Part shown: piece after piece, positions 44,977 through 54,389 of the stretch
Position numbering within the stretch: the first letter of the stretch is position 1
Layout of the letters: each line of letters starts with the position of its first letter
Source: Staphylococcus equorum
GTDB lineage: Bacteria > Bacillota > Bacilli > Staphylococcales > Staphylococcaceae
DNA length: 64,000 nucleotides
NCBI RefSeq assembly: GCF_029531845.1
Contig: NZ_JAMBPV010000001.1
Coordinates: 1 to 64,000 of the forward strand
Reading direction: 5' to 3'
Position numbers and translations under genes: made by a program
The notes under the pieces: model-generated
Database searches by the model: none
What the model saw: the letters and a program-made list of their open reading frames with translations, nothing else
Told to the model about the DNA's origin: nothing

Positions 44977-46299
44977 ATGACATATTTCAATATTGATAAA
45001 GTAAATTACGAAGGACCTAAATCAAATAATGTTTTTAGTTTTAAATATTATAATCCCGAAGAAAAAGTAGGCGACAAAACAATGGCAGAACACCTTAGAT
45101 TTGGTGTAGCTTATTGGCATACATTTACAGCTGACTTATCAGACCCATTCGGCGTTGGCACAGCTGAACGTGATTGGGATAGCTTAAACGACATGGATAA
45201 AGCTAAAGCACGAGTTGATGCAATTTTCGAATTTATGGAAAAAACACGTATTGATTATTTCTGTTTCCACGATATAGATATCGCTCCAGAAGGTGCAACA
45301 TTAAAAGAATCTAATGAAAATTTAGATATCATTGTAGACCTTATTAAAGAAAAAATGGATCAAACTGGTAAAAAATTACTTTGGAATACGACAAACAACT
45401 TTACACACGAAAGTTTTGTACATGGTGCAGCAACTTCTTCTAACGCTGAAGTTTTCGCATATGCCGCTGCAAAAGTTAAGAAGTCATTAGAAATCGCTAA
45501 AAAATTAGGCGCTGAAAACTTTGTTTTCTGGGGCGGACGTGAAGGTTATGAAAGTTTACTAAACACAGATATGAAATTAGAGTTAGACAACTTAGCTAAT
45601 TTCTTAAAATTGGCTAAAAGCTATGCAGAAGAAATTGGTTACACAGGACAATTCTTAATTGAACCTAAACCAAAAGAACCTACAACACACCAATACGATA
45701 CTGATGTTGCGACTTCACATGCTTTCTTACAAAAATATGACTTAGATAAAACATTCAAATTCAATATTGAAGCAAACCATGCAACATTAGCTGGGCACAC
45801 TTTCCAACATGAATTAAGATATGCTCGTGATAATGATTTATTAGGTTCAGTAGATGCAAACCAAGGTCATCCACTGTTAGGTTGGGACACAGACGAATTC
45901 CCTACTGACGTCTACGATACAACATTAGCAATGTACGAAATCTTAAAAAATGGTGGATTAAATCCAGGTGGTTTGAACTTCGATGCTAAGCCAAGAAGAA
46001 CTTCATTCAAACAAGAAGATTTAATTTTAACGCATATCGCTGGTATGGATACATTTGCACTTGGCTTAAAAGTAGCACACAAAATGATTGAAGATAATTT
46101 CTTTGAAAATATTGTAGATGAAAAATATAAATCTTTTGCTGAAGGTATTGGTAAAAAGATAGTTGAAGGTAATACTTCATTTAAAGAATTAGAGGAATAT
46201 GCTTTTAATATTAATGAGATTGATAATACTTCTGATCGTTTAGAAGTGATTAAAGCTCAAATGAATCAATATATTTTAAACATTAATAATGGAGACTGA
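44977..46299 (+). CDS. xylA: Xylose isomerase
   Basis: 440-residue cytosolic, metal-dependent type II xylose isomerase converting D-xylose to D-xylulose. The first signature [12 protein letters not shown] supplies the catalytic His, [14 protein letters not shown] follows, [16 protein letters not shown] gives metal-binding Glu and the conserved Lys, and [17 protein letters not shown] and [17 protein letters not shown] complete the metal site. First gene of the inducible xyl operon, RBS AGGAGG. Confidence 0.98.
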   Translation: MTYFNIDKVNYEGPKSNNVFSFKYYNPEEKVGDKTMAEHLRFGVAYWHTFTADLSDPFGVGTAERDWDSLNDMDKAKARVDAIFEFMEKTRIDYFCFHDIDIAPEGATLKESNENLDIIVDLIKEKMDQTGKKLLWNTTNNFTHESFVHGAATSSNAEVFAYAAAKVKKSLEIAKKLGAENFVFWGGREGYESLLNTDMKLELDNLANFLKLAKSYAEEIGYTGQFLIEPKPKEPTTHQYDTDVATSHAFLQKYDLDKTFKFNIEANHATLAGHTFQHELRYARDNDLLGSVDANQGHPLLGWDTDEFPTDVYDTTLAMYEILKNGGLNPGGLNFDAKPRRTSFKQEDLILTHIAGMDTFALGLKVAHKMIEDNFFENIVDEKYKSFAEGIGKKIVEGNTSFKELEEYAFNINEIDNTSDRLEVIKAQMNQYILNINNGD

Positions 46300-46304
46300 T
46301 AAAA

Positions 46305-47795
46305 ATGACTTATGTAATCGGTATAGATATTGGTACAAGTTCCTTAAAGTCTATTGTTGTTAATAAAAATGGAGACGTTGTAGATTCATACAGCGTCTCT
46401 TATCATACGCTGCACCCTAAATCTGGATACAGCGAAATGAATCCAGATATCTGGTATGACGCAACAATTGAGAGTTTAAAGCATTTATTAAACAAATACG
46501 CACAAAAAGAAATCACTGGCATTAGTTTTTCAGGTCAAATGCATGGCCTAGTGGTTATTGATCAAGAAGGTGTAGTCATTAGACCTGCTATTTTATGGAA
46601 TGATACACGTACTTCTGATGAAGTTGATGAAATCAAAAATAAATTAGGGCTCGATACACTACTAAAATTCACACAAAACACTGTGTTAGAAGGATTTACA
46701 TTACCTAAACTAATGTGGTTAAAAAATAATGAAATTGATAATTATAATAAAATCCATAAATTCATGTTGCCTAAGGATTATATCGTTTATAAATTAACGG
46801 GCAACATTTTTACAGAACCTTCAGACGCTGCAGGTACAATTATGTTTAGCGTGAAAGAAGAAAATTGGTCTACTGAATTATTAAATAGCTTAGATATTAA
46901 CGCATCTATTTGTCCAGACATCATTGCTTCTCATCACAAAAGTGGTCAATTAACTGAAGACGTAAAAAACGCTTTAAATATCGATTGGGATATCAGTGTC
47001 TATCAAGGAGGCGCAGATAACGCATGTGGCGCTTTAGGCTCTGGTATCACAGATGAACAAAAACAATTAGTAAGTATCGGTACTTCTGGCGTGGCATTAT
47101 CCATCGAAAATAATGCTGACTATGAAAATGATGGCAATGTGCATTACTTTAACCACTGTGTGCCTAATCAAAAATACATTATGGGTGTCACTTTATCCGC
47201 TGGTTATAGCTTGGAATGGTTAAAACAACTACTAGATCCTGATGCAAATTTTTCTGCATTCTTAGAAACAATTTCAGATGCTGATATTGGATCAAACGGA
47301 GTAATGTACACGCCTTATTTACTAGGTGAACGTACACCACATAATGACGCAACAGTTAGAGGCAGCTTTATCGGTTTGGATGCAAATACTACGCAACTCG
47401 ATATGAAACGTTCTGTTATCGAAGGTATCACTTATTCCATAAATGAAAGCATTCAAATCATGAAAAACAACGGCATTGACATCAAAGAAATAGTTTCTAT
47501 CGGTGGTGGTGCAAAAAATCATGAGTGGCTCCAAATCCAAGCAGATGTTTTCAATGCAGCGATTACCACAAGAACTGAAGAACAAGGTCCAGCTTATGGT
47601 GCAGCGATGTTAGCCGCTATGGGTGAAGCGTGGTTTGATACTTTCAATAAAATGAGTCAATCATGGATTACATATAACCAAAAAGTATCTCCTATTGAAG
47701 AAAACAGTAAATCATACCACAACTTATTTGATATTTATAAAACAATCTATGACGCTACGCAACCAGTAACTCAAAAACTAAGCAAATTTAAGTGA
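46305..47795 (+). CDS. xylB: Xylulokinase
   Basis: 496-residue FGGY kinase forming D-xylulose 5-phosphate for the pentose phosphate pathway. Motifs are GIDIGTSSLKSIVVN, SFSGQMHGLVVID, ILWNDTRTS, GGADNACGALGSG (catalytic Asp) and GGGAKNHEWLQIQADVF. Begins five bases after xylA with RBS GGAGAC. A second xylulokinase-like gene, clearly diverged, is at 34148-35644. Confidence 0.97.
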   Translation: MTYVIGIDIGTSSLKSIVVNKNGDVVDSYSVSYHTLHPKSGYSEMNPDIWYDATIESLKHLLNKYAQKEITGISFSGQMHGLVVIDQEGVVIRPAILWNDTRTSDEVDEIKNKLGLDTLLKFTQNTVLEGFTLPKLMWLKNNEIDNYNKIHKFMLPKDYIVYKLTGNIFTEPSDAAGTIMFSVKEENWSTELLNSLDINASICPDIIASHHKSGQLTEDVKNALNIDWDISVYQGGADNACGALGSGITDEQKQLVSIGTSGVALSIENNADYENDGNVHYFNHCVPNQKYIMGVTLSAGYSLEWLKQLLDPDANFSAFLETISDADIGSNGVMYTPYLLGERTPHNDATVRGSFIGLDANTTQLDMKRSVIEGITYSINESIQIMKNNGIDIKEIVSIGGGAKNHEWLQIQADVFNAAITTRTEEQGPAYGAAMLAAMGEAWFDTFNKMSQSWITYNQKVSPIEENSKSYHNLFDIYKTIYDATQPVTQKLSKFK

Positions 47796-47815
47796 TTTAT
47801 CAAGGGGATGGATAT

Positions 47816-49267
47816 ATGTCAACTTATAATAATAAGAAGTTTATTTTTAAAATAGCTTTAATCGCAACGCTTGGCGGATTGTTATTCGGCTATGATACAG
47901 CAGTTATTTCTGGTGCTGAACAATCTCTCCAGAAATATTTAACTAAAGATTACGGTAGTTTTGTCCATGGTATTACAGTTTCCAGCGCTTTAATCGGCTG
48001 TATTATTGGTGGCTTGTTATCTTCAATTTTCTCAAGTCGGCTCGGTCGTAAAAAATCATTACAAGTAGCAGCTGTTTTATTTGTAGTTTCTGCGCTTTTA
48101 TCAGGCTATCCTGAGTTTTTATTTTTTGAACCAGGTGAATCCAGCCTTGGTTTGCTGATAACATTTAATCTCTATCGTGTCATCGGCGGGATTGGTGTAG
48201 GATTAGCCTCTGCAATATCTCCAATGTATATTAGTGAAATCGCACCTTCTTCTATAAGAGGGAGACTCGTTTCATGGAACCAATTTGCTATTATATTTGG
48301 TATGTTAGTCGTTTATTTTGTAAACTACGGTATTACTTTCGGTCAGTCTCAGAGTTGGATTGAACTAATCGGATGGCGTTACATGTTTATGACAGAAGCA
48401 ATACCAGCAATTGCATTTTTCTTTTTATTATTTTTAGTACCTGAAACGCCAAGATATTTATCACTAAATAATAGAAATACTGAAGCACTCACAGTACTAA
48501 ATAAAATATACTCTTCTAAGAATCATGCACAGAATGTTTTAAATGATATCTTATCAACTAAAAATAAACTAACAGATGTAAAAGCACCATTATTTAGTTT
48601 TGGTAAAACCGTGATTATTATCGGTATTTTATTATCTATTTTCCAACAATTCATCGGTATCAATGTAGCTTTATATTATGCACCTCGTATTTTCGAAAAT
48701 TTAGGTGCAGGTGACAATACCTCCATGATACAAACTGTTGTGATGGGGTTAGTAAACGTCATCTTCACCGTTATTGCTATATTATATGTCGATAAATTTG
48801 GTCGTAAGCCTTTATTAATCATCGGCTCTACTGGTATGGCAATCGGAATGATTGGTATGAGTGCACTCGCTGCAAATGGTGCATTTGGCATTACAACTTT
48901 AATATTTTTAGTTATTTATACTGCCTCATTTATGATGAGTTGGGGACCAATTATCTGGGTGTTATTATCAGAAATATTCCCTAACAGAATTAGAAGTGGC
49001 GCGATGGCAATAGCTGTCGCAGTACAATGGTTAGCAAACTTTACAATCACTTCTACTTACCCGTCTATGATGGAAATTAGTGGTACAATGACTTACGGAT
49101 TTTACGCACTCATGAGTATTTTATCTGGCTTGTTTGTATGGAAATTCATTCCAGAAACAAAAGGTAAAACACTAGAAGAATTAGAAAAAGTTTGGATTAA
49201 AGACAAAGATAAACAAGTCTCTAATAATGTGGAAGAAGTTCAAAGTAACTCTAAATCAGCACATTAA
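47816..49267 (+). CDS. MFS sugar:proton symporter, probable xylose transporter
   Basis: 483 residues, 12 hydrophobic segments. Sugar-porter signatures are present: GGLLFGYDTAVISGAEQSL in helix 1, SRLGRKK between helices 2 and 3, YISEIAPSSIRGRLVSWNQ, the loop after helix 6 with PETPRYL, the DKFGRKPLL repeat and PETKGKTLEELE at the C-terminus. It begins 20 bases after xylB and so belongs to the xyl operon, which makes xylose the likely substrate (XylE/XylT-like). The frame opens at 47792; ATG 47816, preceded by AAGGGGATGG, is the realistic start. Confidence 0.9.
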   Translation: MSTYNNKKFIFKIALIATLGGLLFGYDTAVISGAEQSLQKYLTKDYGSFVHGITVSSALIGCIIGGLLSSIFSSRLGRKKSLQVAAVLFVVSALLSGYPEFLFFEPGESSLGLLITFNLYRVIGGIGVGLASAISPMYISEIAPSSIRGRLVSWNQFAIIFGMLVVYFVNYGITFGQSQSWIELIGWRYMFMTEAIPAIAFFFLLFLVPETPRYLSLNNRNTEALTVLNKIYSSKNHAQNVLNDILSTKNKLTDVKAPLFSFGKTVIIIGILLSIFQQFIGINVALYYAPRIFENLGAGDNTSMIQTVVMGLVNVIFTVIAILYVDKFGRKPLLIIGSTGMAIGMIGMSALAANGAFGITTLIFLVIYTASFMMSWGPIIWVLLSEIFPNRIRSGAMAIAVAVQWLANFTITSTYPSMMEISGTMTYGFYALMSILSGLFVWKFIPETKGKTLEELEKVWIKDKDKQVSNNVEEVQSNSKSAH

Positions 49268-49350
49268 AATTCGAAGTTAGTACGAAGATATTTTCATCAT
49301 AAACAGTTTTTAACAATAGTCTAGAACATAAATTATCTCGTTCTCAAATA

Positions 49351-49387
49351 AAAGCCCCAATCCATTAGAAAAAATGGATTGGGTCTT
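49351..49387. terminator. Terminator between convergent xyl and GntP operons
   Basis: AAAGCCCCAATCCATT pairs with AATGGATTGGGTCTTT, near-perfect, with flanking A/T runs. Confidence 0.9.
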
Positions 49388-49407
49388 TCTACTTAAAATT
49401 GTTACTA

Positions 49408-50742
49408 TTATATAATTCCATCTATGATGAAAGCAATTGCAAAAGCTACAAATGATAATAACGTTTCCATTACTGTCCACGTTTTAAATGTCTCTTTGAC
49501 ATTTAAACCTAAGTATTCTTTAACCAACCAGAATCCTGCGTCATTTACGTGAGATAACATTAAAGAGCCTGCACCAGTTGCAATAACTAGTAATTCTAGA
49601 TTTACCCCAGACATATGTTGAATAATTGGTGATACGATACCAGCAGCTGTAGTTAAAGCAACCGTGGCTGATCCAGTAGCAACACGTATTAAACCTGCTA
49701 CTAAAAATGCTAAGAGTAATGGCGATAGTGAAAGCTGTTCTGTCATCTGTGCAATTGTATTCCCGACACCTGTTTCAATAAGTATTTCTTTAAAGCCTCC
49801 ACCAGCACCGATAATTAAAATAATGGAGCCAATCGGTAAAATACATTCTTCTACTAAATCTTTAATTACATTTTTCGTCATACCTTGCTTAAACCCTAAT
49901 AGATAGAAAGCGGCAAAACAAGAAATTAATAATGCTATCACAGGACTTCCTATAAATATTAATGAGTTTTTTATTATGCTAGGAATCTCTCCTAAGTAAG
50001 GTGTAATTATAGATAGTAACATTAGTAATACTGGTAAAATGATAACTAAAAATGAAATACCTACACTTGGTAATCCCTTAGTTTTATTATTTACTTTAAT
50101 AATATTAGGTGGATTTTCCGGTATAACTCGTTTACTAATATACTTACCAAAAATTGGGCCTGCAATAATTGCAGTTGGTAACGCAATGATTAGTGAATAT
50201 AACAACACTTTTCCTAAATCAGCTTCATATATGCCGATTGCTGTCATTGCACCAGGATGTGGTGGCACAATACCATGTACAATTGATAAACCTGCTAATA
50301 ACGGTATCGCTATTAGTAATATATTGGTTTTAGTTGTTTTATGAATTGAAATCACCAAAGGTAATAAAATCACAATCCCTACTTCAAAAAATACGGGTAT
50401 ACCAATAATAAATCCTGATAACATCATCGCCCATGGTAATTTTTTATAACCTAACGCTTTCACTAAGTAATCCGATATTTGCATACCAGCGCCAGAGTCA
50501 GACATTAATTTACCTAAAATTGTACCTAATGCTAAGATACCTACTAAATGTCCTAATACATCTCCAACTCCAGTTTCATATGCTGTGACAATTTTTTCAG
50601 GAGATAAACCTGCCATAATAGCTAAGAATAATCCTGCTACAGTTAAACTTATAAACGCATGCCATTTCCACCATGCAACACCTAATATGACAATAACGAT
50701 TGAAAGTAGCGTAATAATTAATAAATATATATTAGAATCCAT
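49408..50742 (-). CDS. GntP-family permease (amino-sugar-acid operon)
   Basis: 444-residue H+ symporter-type permease with about 12 hydrophobic segments: LALGTILGKLMSDSGAGMQIS, LSIVHGIVPPHPGAMTAIGIYEADLGKVLLYS and MLSHVNDAGFWLVKEYLGLNVKET. It is the last gene of a six-gene operon for an amino-sugar-acid-like compound and the only transporter in it. A GntP permease in place of the PTS found in related Enterococcus operons implies uptake of the unphosphorylated substrate, which fits the presence of a KDG kinase downstream in the pathway. Confidence 0.9.
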   Translation of the reverse strand: MDSNIYLLIITLLSIVIVILGVAWWKWHAFISLTVAGLFLAIMAGLSPEKIVTAYETGVGDVLGHLVGILALGTILGKLMSDSGAGMQISDYLVKALGYKKLPWAMMLSGFIIGIPVFFEVGIVILLPLVISIHKTTKTNILLIAIPLLAGLSIVHGIVPPHPGAMTAIGIYEADLGKVLLYSLIIALPTAIIAGPIFGKYISKRVIPENPPNIIKVNNKTKGLPSVGISFLVIILPVLLMLLSIITPYLGEIPSIIKNSLIFIGSPVIALLISCFAAFYLLGFKQGMTKNVIKDLVEECILPIGSIILIIGAGGGFKEILIETGVGNTIAQMTEQLSLSPLLLAFLVAGLIRVATGSATVALTTAAGIVSPIIQHMSGVNLELLVIATGAGSLMLSHVNDAGFWLVKEYLGLNVKETFKTWTVMETLLSFVAFAIAFIIDGII

Positions 50743-50791
50743 TTTGTTCCCCCATTTATGTTAGCGCTACCAACAAGTCACAAGAGTTTGT

Positions 50792-51517
50792 CTATTCTTT
50801 TAAACTGATGCTGTATTTCTCCAATTTACTATTATAATAACCGATGCTATATTCAACTATATTGTTTAGTGTTGAATAAGATATTCTTTCTCTTACAAGT
50901 AATGGCTCAGATGAATTAAGGTTCAAATAAGACGTAGCCTGTGCATCAAAACCAACAGAGAAGTTATCTTCAATATCTTTTATTTCTATTTTTTCATCTT
51001 CTAAAATTTTATAAATAGATAGGTCATTATTTTGTTTTAATTGACCATACTTATCCAAACTGTTTAATGGATATGGTAAATAATGATTGAACAGAATATA
51101 CGGCGTATCATTTAATAAATAAACTCTCGTGATCTTATAGGATTTTTCACCAAACATTTGAAATAATTCACTATTTTTATCATGCTCTTCGACGACAATA
51201 TCTTTTATAAGCTTTTGAATTTGATTCCCTTGTTCTACGAGTTTTTCTGTAAAGTTTTTATTATTAGTAACATTGCTTAATTGTTTGTGATTAATGACAG
51301 TTGTGCCTTTGCCACTTTTTTTCTCTAAGTAGCCAAGCGTAACTAATTCTTTAATAGCTGCTCTAACTGTCACTTTACTTACATTAAATTCCTTTTCAAA
51401 TTCAATTTCGGTTGGTATATAATTACCAATAGTGTATATGCCGTGAATAATTCTATCTTCAATAATTTGTTTTATTTGTAAATATAATGGCCCTTTATCT
51501 GATGATAAATTTGTCAT
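50792..51517 (-). CDS. GntR-family regulator, HutC/UTRA subfamily
   Basis: 241 residues. N-terminal winged helix (GPLYLQIKQIIEDRIIHGIYTIGNYIPTEIEFEKEFNVSKVTVRAAIKELVTLGYLEKKSGKGTTV) and a UTRA effector domain from about residue 85 (ITRVYLLNDTPYILFNHYLP, ARERIS-type LLVRERISYSTLNNIVEYSIGYYNS). UTRA proteins sense sugar phosphates or related metabolites. It lies inside the operon it presumably controls; the paired palindromes at 55484-55543 are the natural targets. RBS GAGAGG. Confidence 0.88.
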   Translation of the reverse strand: MTNLSSDKGPLYLQIKQIIEDRIIHGIYTIGNYIPTEIEFEKEFNVSKVTVRAAIKELVTLGYLEKKSGKGTTVINHKQLSNVTNNKNFTEKLVEQGNQIQKLIKDIVVEEHDKNSELFQMFGEKSYKITRVYLLNDTPYILFNHYLPYPLNSLDKYGQLKQNNDLSIYKILEDEKIEIKDIEDNFSVGFDAQATSYLNLNSSEPLLVRERISYSTLNNIVEYSIGYYNSKLEKYSISLKE

Positions 51518-51524
51518 AAATCAA

Positions 51525-52541
51525 TTACCTCTCAATATCATTTTTTTCTTCATTTATGACTTTTATTATATCATCAGTATCAAACAATGGTGTATCCCCA
51601 GATATTGTATGTGCTAATACACAAGATGCTGTTGAAAATGAAACTATTTCTTGAGGGTCCATATTTGATAATTCACCATGCATCACACCACAAGTGTACG
51701 CATCTCCTGTACCAATTCGGTCCAAAATATCAACTTCGAATGCTTTAGAGTAATACATTCTTTTATCTTTAAATAAATAACCTTTGATATTATTTTGATT
51801 ACTGCCTTGAATCGTTCTTATAGTTCCAGCAATAATGTTTATATCAAATTTATTAGCGACAATCGGTAATAATTCTTCTAGTTGTTCTTCTTTTGTTTCT
51901 TTGCTTGTTGTTAAATTCAAAGTATTAATTGCATCTTTTTCACTCATGAGCACGATGTCTGCTTCTGTTAAAATACTTTCATAGTAAGGTTTAGCACGTT
52001 GATTACCATTATCTCCCCATAATGAAGGCCTAAAGTTACAATCAAAGACAATTTGAATGTTTTTCTCTTTTGCTATTTTAACTATAGTCAAAATATTATT
52101 TTGCGTTAAATCGTTCATGGCTAAAGATATACCACAAATATGCAAAACATCGATTCCTTCTAGTGACTGGGAAATATTATATTTTGATATATCTGTTGTA
52201 TTAAAACTACTTTGCTGTCTGTTTGTATAAGTTACATTGCTTGGACGATTCCCAAATCCTTGCTCCAAAAAATACATCCCTAAATTATCATTATTTTTAA
52301 TAACAAAATCACTATGAATACCTAATCTTCTTATTGCCCCAATAGCTGCTGTTCCAATAGCATTATCAGGTACTGCACTAATCAAGCTCGTATCATATCC
52401 AAATTGGGATAATAAACTTGTTACATTAACACCTGTGCCAGTAAAAGAGTATTTTAAGTTTTCAGCTTGTCTTAATAGTAGATTATCAGGTACCTCTAAT
52501 CGCATCATTATTTCTCCATAAGCTGCAATGTGTTTACTCAT
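51525..52541 (-). CDS. kdgK: PfkB-family 2-keto-3-deoxygluconate kinase
   Basis: 338 residues of the ribokinase/PfkB family: AAYGEIMMRLEVPD, the substrate-site GTGVNVTSLLSQFGYDTSLISAVPDNAIG, VVFDCNFRPSLW and the C-terminal catalytic block DRIGTGDAYTCGVMHG (GxGD, Asp is the base). KDG kinases match this set. It would phosphorylate 2-keto-3-deoxygluconate for the adjacent aldolase. Several in-frame starts exist; ATG 52541 (MSKH) overlaps the preceding stop by eight bases and is preferred although its RBS is weak. Confidence 0.85.
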   Translation of the reverse strand: MSKHIAAYGEIMMRLEVPDNLLLRQAENLKYSFTGTGVNVTSLLSQFGYDTSLISAVPDNAIGTAAIGAIRRLGIHSDFVIKNNDNLGMYFLEQGFGNRPSNVTYTNRQQSSFNTTDISKYNISQSLEGIDVLHICGISLAMNDLTQNNILTIVKIAKEKNIQIVFDCNFRPSLWGDNGNQRAKPYYESILTEADIVLMSEKDAINTLNLTTSKETKEEQLEELLPIVANKFDINIIAGTIRTIQGSNQNNIKGYLFKDKRMYYSKAFEVDILDRIGTGDAYTCGVMHGELSNMDPQEIVSFSTASCVLAHTISGDTPLFDTDDIIKVINEEKNDIER

Positions 52542-53283
52542 AAGCATCAACCAATTGTTTTATTTTATATGTTAGCCATTCGACATCTTCTATATTTGTT
52601 AGTCCTGTATCTTTATCAATAATAGAAGAATATACATGTGGAATGATTTTAGGAACATTATATTCTAATGCGATTTTTACTATTTCTTCAAAATTTTCTT
52701 TTGTAATACCACCTGTTGGTTCTAAACCAAATTCAGCTTCTCCACATGCTTGAGCCACTGCTTTATACTCTTCAACCGTAGCTAAACCTTTCATAGGAAA
52801 GAATTTGATTGATGAACCTCCCATATCCTTAATTAAATTAATTGCTGCTTGAATTGGGATGTTCGCTTTCTCGACGCCATCACTACTTACAGGTCCCGTA
52901 GAAATATTAACGTACCCGGTTTGTCCTGTAGGAGACACTAAAGCATTAACCCAAGTATTTTCATCGCTGTTAGCTGTTGTTTGTCCAACGCTTGTAAACA
53001 CTTGATTGATATGTGATCCTTGATAAAATTTGGCAATATCAGCTACCACTTTTGCTTGTCTATTATCACCAGCACCTAGCCCTATTGATATTGCATCATC
53101 TACCTCATTGCCAAATTGATTCATAGCTTTCACAGCAGAATTTACGCTATCATAATCTTTTGATAAGACCCCTATCACCACATTTTTATCTGCTGCATAA
53201 AATACTTCTTTTATATTTTCTTCACCTTTAGCTAATACATTCAAAGCTACTCTATCTTTATAAAATCTTTCTAGAATTTTCAT
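52534..53283 (-). CDS. KDGP/KDPG aldolase-family protein (DgaF-like)
   Basis: 249 residues. The sequence ISIGLGAGDNRQAKVV, then INQVFTSVGQTTA, LVSPTGQTGYVNISTGPVSSDGV, GGSSIKFFPMKGL with the probable Schiff-base Lys, and LEPTGGITKENFEEIVKIALE correspond to the EF_0839/DgaF group (a TIM-barrel related to KDPG aldolase). It should split 2-keto-3-deoxy-6-phosphogluconate into pyruvate and glyceraldehyde 3-phosphate. It begins at the last base of the SelA-like gene and overlaps the kinase gene. Confidence 0.82.
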   Translation of the reverse strand: MKILERFYKDRVALNVLAKGEENIKEVFYAADKNVVIGVLSKDYDSVNSAVKAMNQFGNEVDDAISIGLGAGDNRQAKVVADIAKFYQGSHINQVFTSVGQTTANSDENTWVNALVSPTGQTGYVNISTGPVSSDGVEKANIPIQAAINLIKDMGGSSIKFFPMKGLATVEEYKAVAQACGEAEFGLEPTGGITKENFEEIVKIALEYNVPKIIPHVYSSIIDKDTGLTNIEDVEWLTYKIKQLVDAYE

Positions 53284-54389
53284 TAAATAATTCCCTCCAG
53301 GATTTCAATAATTGTTTCATAAATAATTTCAATTTCTCCTTGCTTTAATGGTCTAGGATCAATATCGAAAAACCCTTGTTTAACACCATAATCTCGCGTA
53401 TATATAGCAATATCAGCTGTTTTTAGTTTTTCAGAGAATAATTCTGCTGATAAATTTAGAATAGATGGATTCACATGTACCCGTGTTCTATATATTTCTC
53501 TGCCCGCTTCATCTTGAACAATCTCTAATTTTATACCTTCATAATTATTTAATGGTTCTAGTTTTTTTAGTTCATTTTTTTCTTTTTTGGAATTATCTAC
53601 TTTATCAAAGTATTCATCTAAAGCTTGTAGTAATCCAAAAGTCGACTCTTTTCCTACTTTCATACTGCGTCCAATAAAATGTAATTGAACTTTAACCGAT
53701 TCAATGAGCGCTTTTTTACCAGCAACAATACCAGTAGTTGGTCCTTGAATTGCTTTTGAACCACTAAATATGACCAAATCAGAACATTGGATGTATTTTT
53801 CTAAGTCTTCTTCAGCTGCTGCATCGACAATTAACGGGATATTATGACTTTGTGCTACTTCATATATTTCTTCGACTGATGCCATATTTTTTTGCACAGC
53901 GTGATGAGATTTAACATATAAAATAGCTGCTGTTTTTTCACTTATTGCTTCTTTAACATGTTTGTCTCTACCTTCATTTGCATAACCTACTTCAACAGTG
54001 CGCCCTCCTCCTAAATAAACCATAGTTTCGATAGGTGCACCATATTGGACATTATGTCCTTTAAATAAAATTACTTCATTTCTATCTATTTTTTCATTAT
54101 GCAATCTTTGACTCTTACGCTCATTACCCTCAGTAACAATGCCTGCAATAGATAACGCAATGCCACTAGAAGCTGAGTTTACAACGACAGCAGCTTCAGC
54201 ATTAATTTTATTTGCGATGTATTCACCAGATTTATCAACTAGCTCTGCAATTTCCACATAATTTTGTCCTCCAAATTTCATTGCGTCCATTACGGAATTT
54301 GTAGGTGAAGACACACCTAGAATACTCATTCTCCCACTTGCGTTTATGACTTGTTTCAAACCATACTTATAATTCAATGAATTTGCCAT
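53283..54389 (-). CDS. SelA-like PLP-dependent ammonia-lyase (DgaE-like)
   Basis: 368 residues of the fold-type I PLP superfamily related to SelA. YKYGLKQVINASGRMSILGVS, VVVNSASSGIALSIAG (cofactor phosphate), VDAAAEEDLEKYI (Asp under the pyridine ring) and FSGSKAIQGPTTGIVAG, whose Lys should bind PLP, are visible. DgaE, the characterised relative, removes ammonia from D-glucosaminate 6-phosphate to give KDGP. Because the operon encodes a GntP permease and KDG kinase, this homologue may act on the unphosphorylated acid. It overlaps the amidohydrolase gene by 23 bp. Confidence 0.82.
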   Translation of the reverse strand: MANSLNYKYGLKQVINASGRMSILGVSSPTNSVMDAMKFGGQNYVEIAELVDKSGEYIANKINAEAAVVVNSASSGIALSIAGIVTEGNERKSQRLHNEKIDRNEVILFKGHNVQYGAPIETMVYLGGGRTVEVGYANEGRDKHVKEAISEKTAAILYVKSHHAVQKNMASVEEIYEVAQSHNIPLIVDAAAEEDLEKYIQCSDLVIFSGSKAIQGPTTGIVAGKKALIESVKVQLHFIGRSMKVGKESTFGLLQALDEYFDKVDNSKKEKNELKKLEPLNNYEGIKLEIVQDEAGREIYRTRVHVNPSILNLSAELFSEKLKTADIAIYTRDYGVKQGFFDIDPRPLKQGEIEIIYETIIEILEGII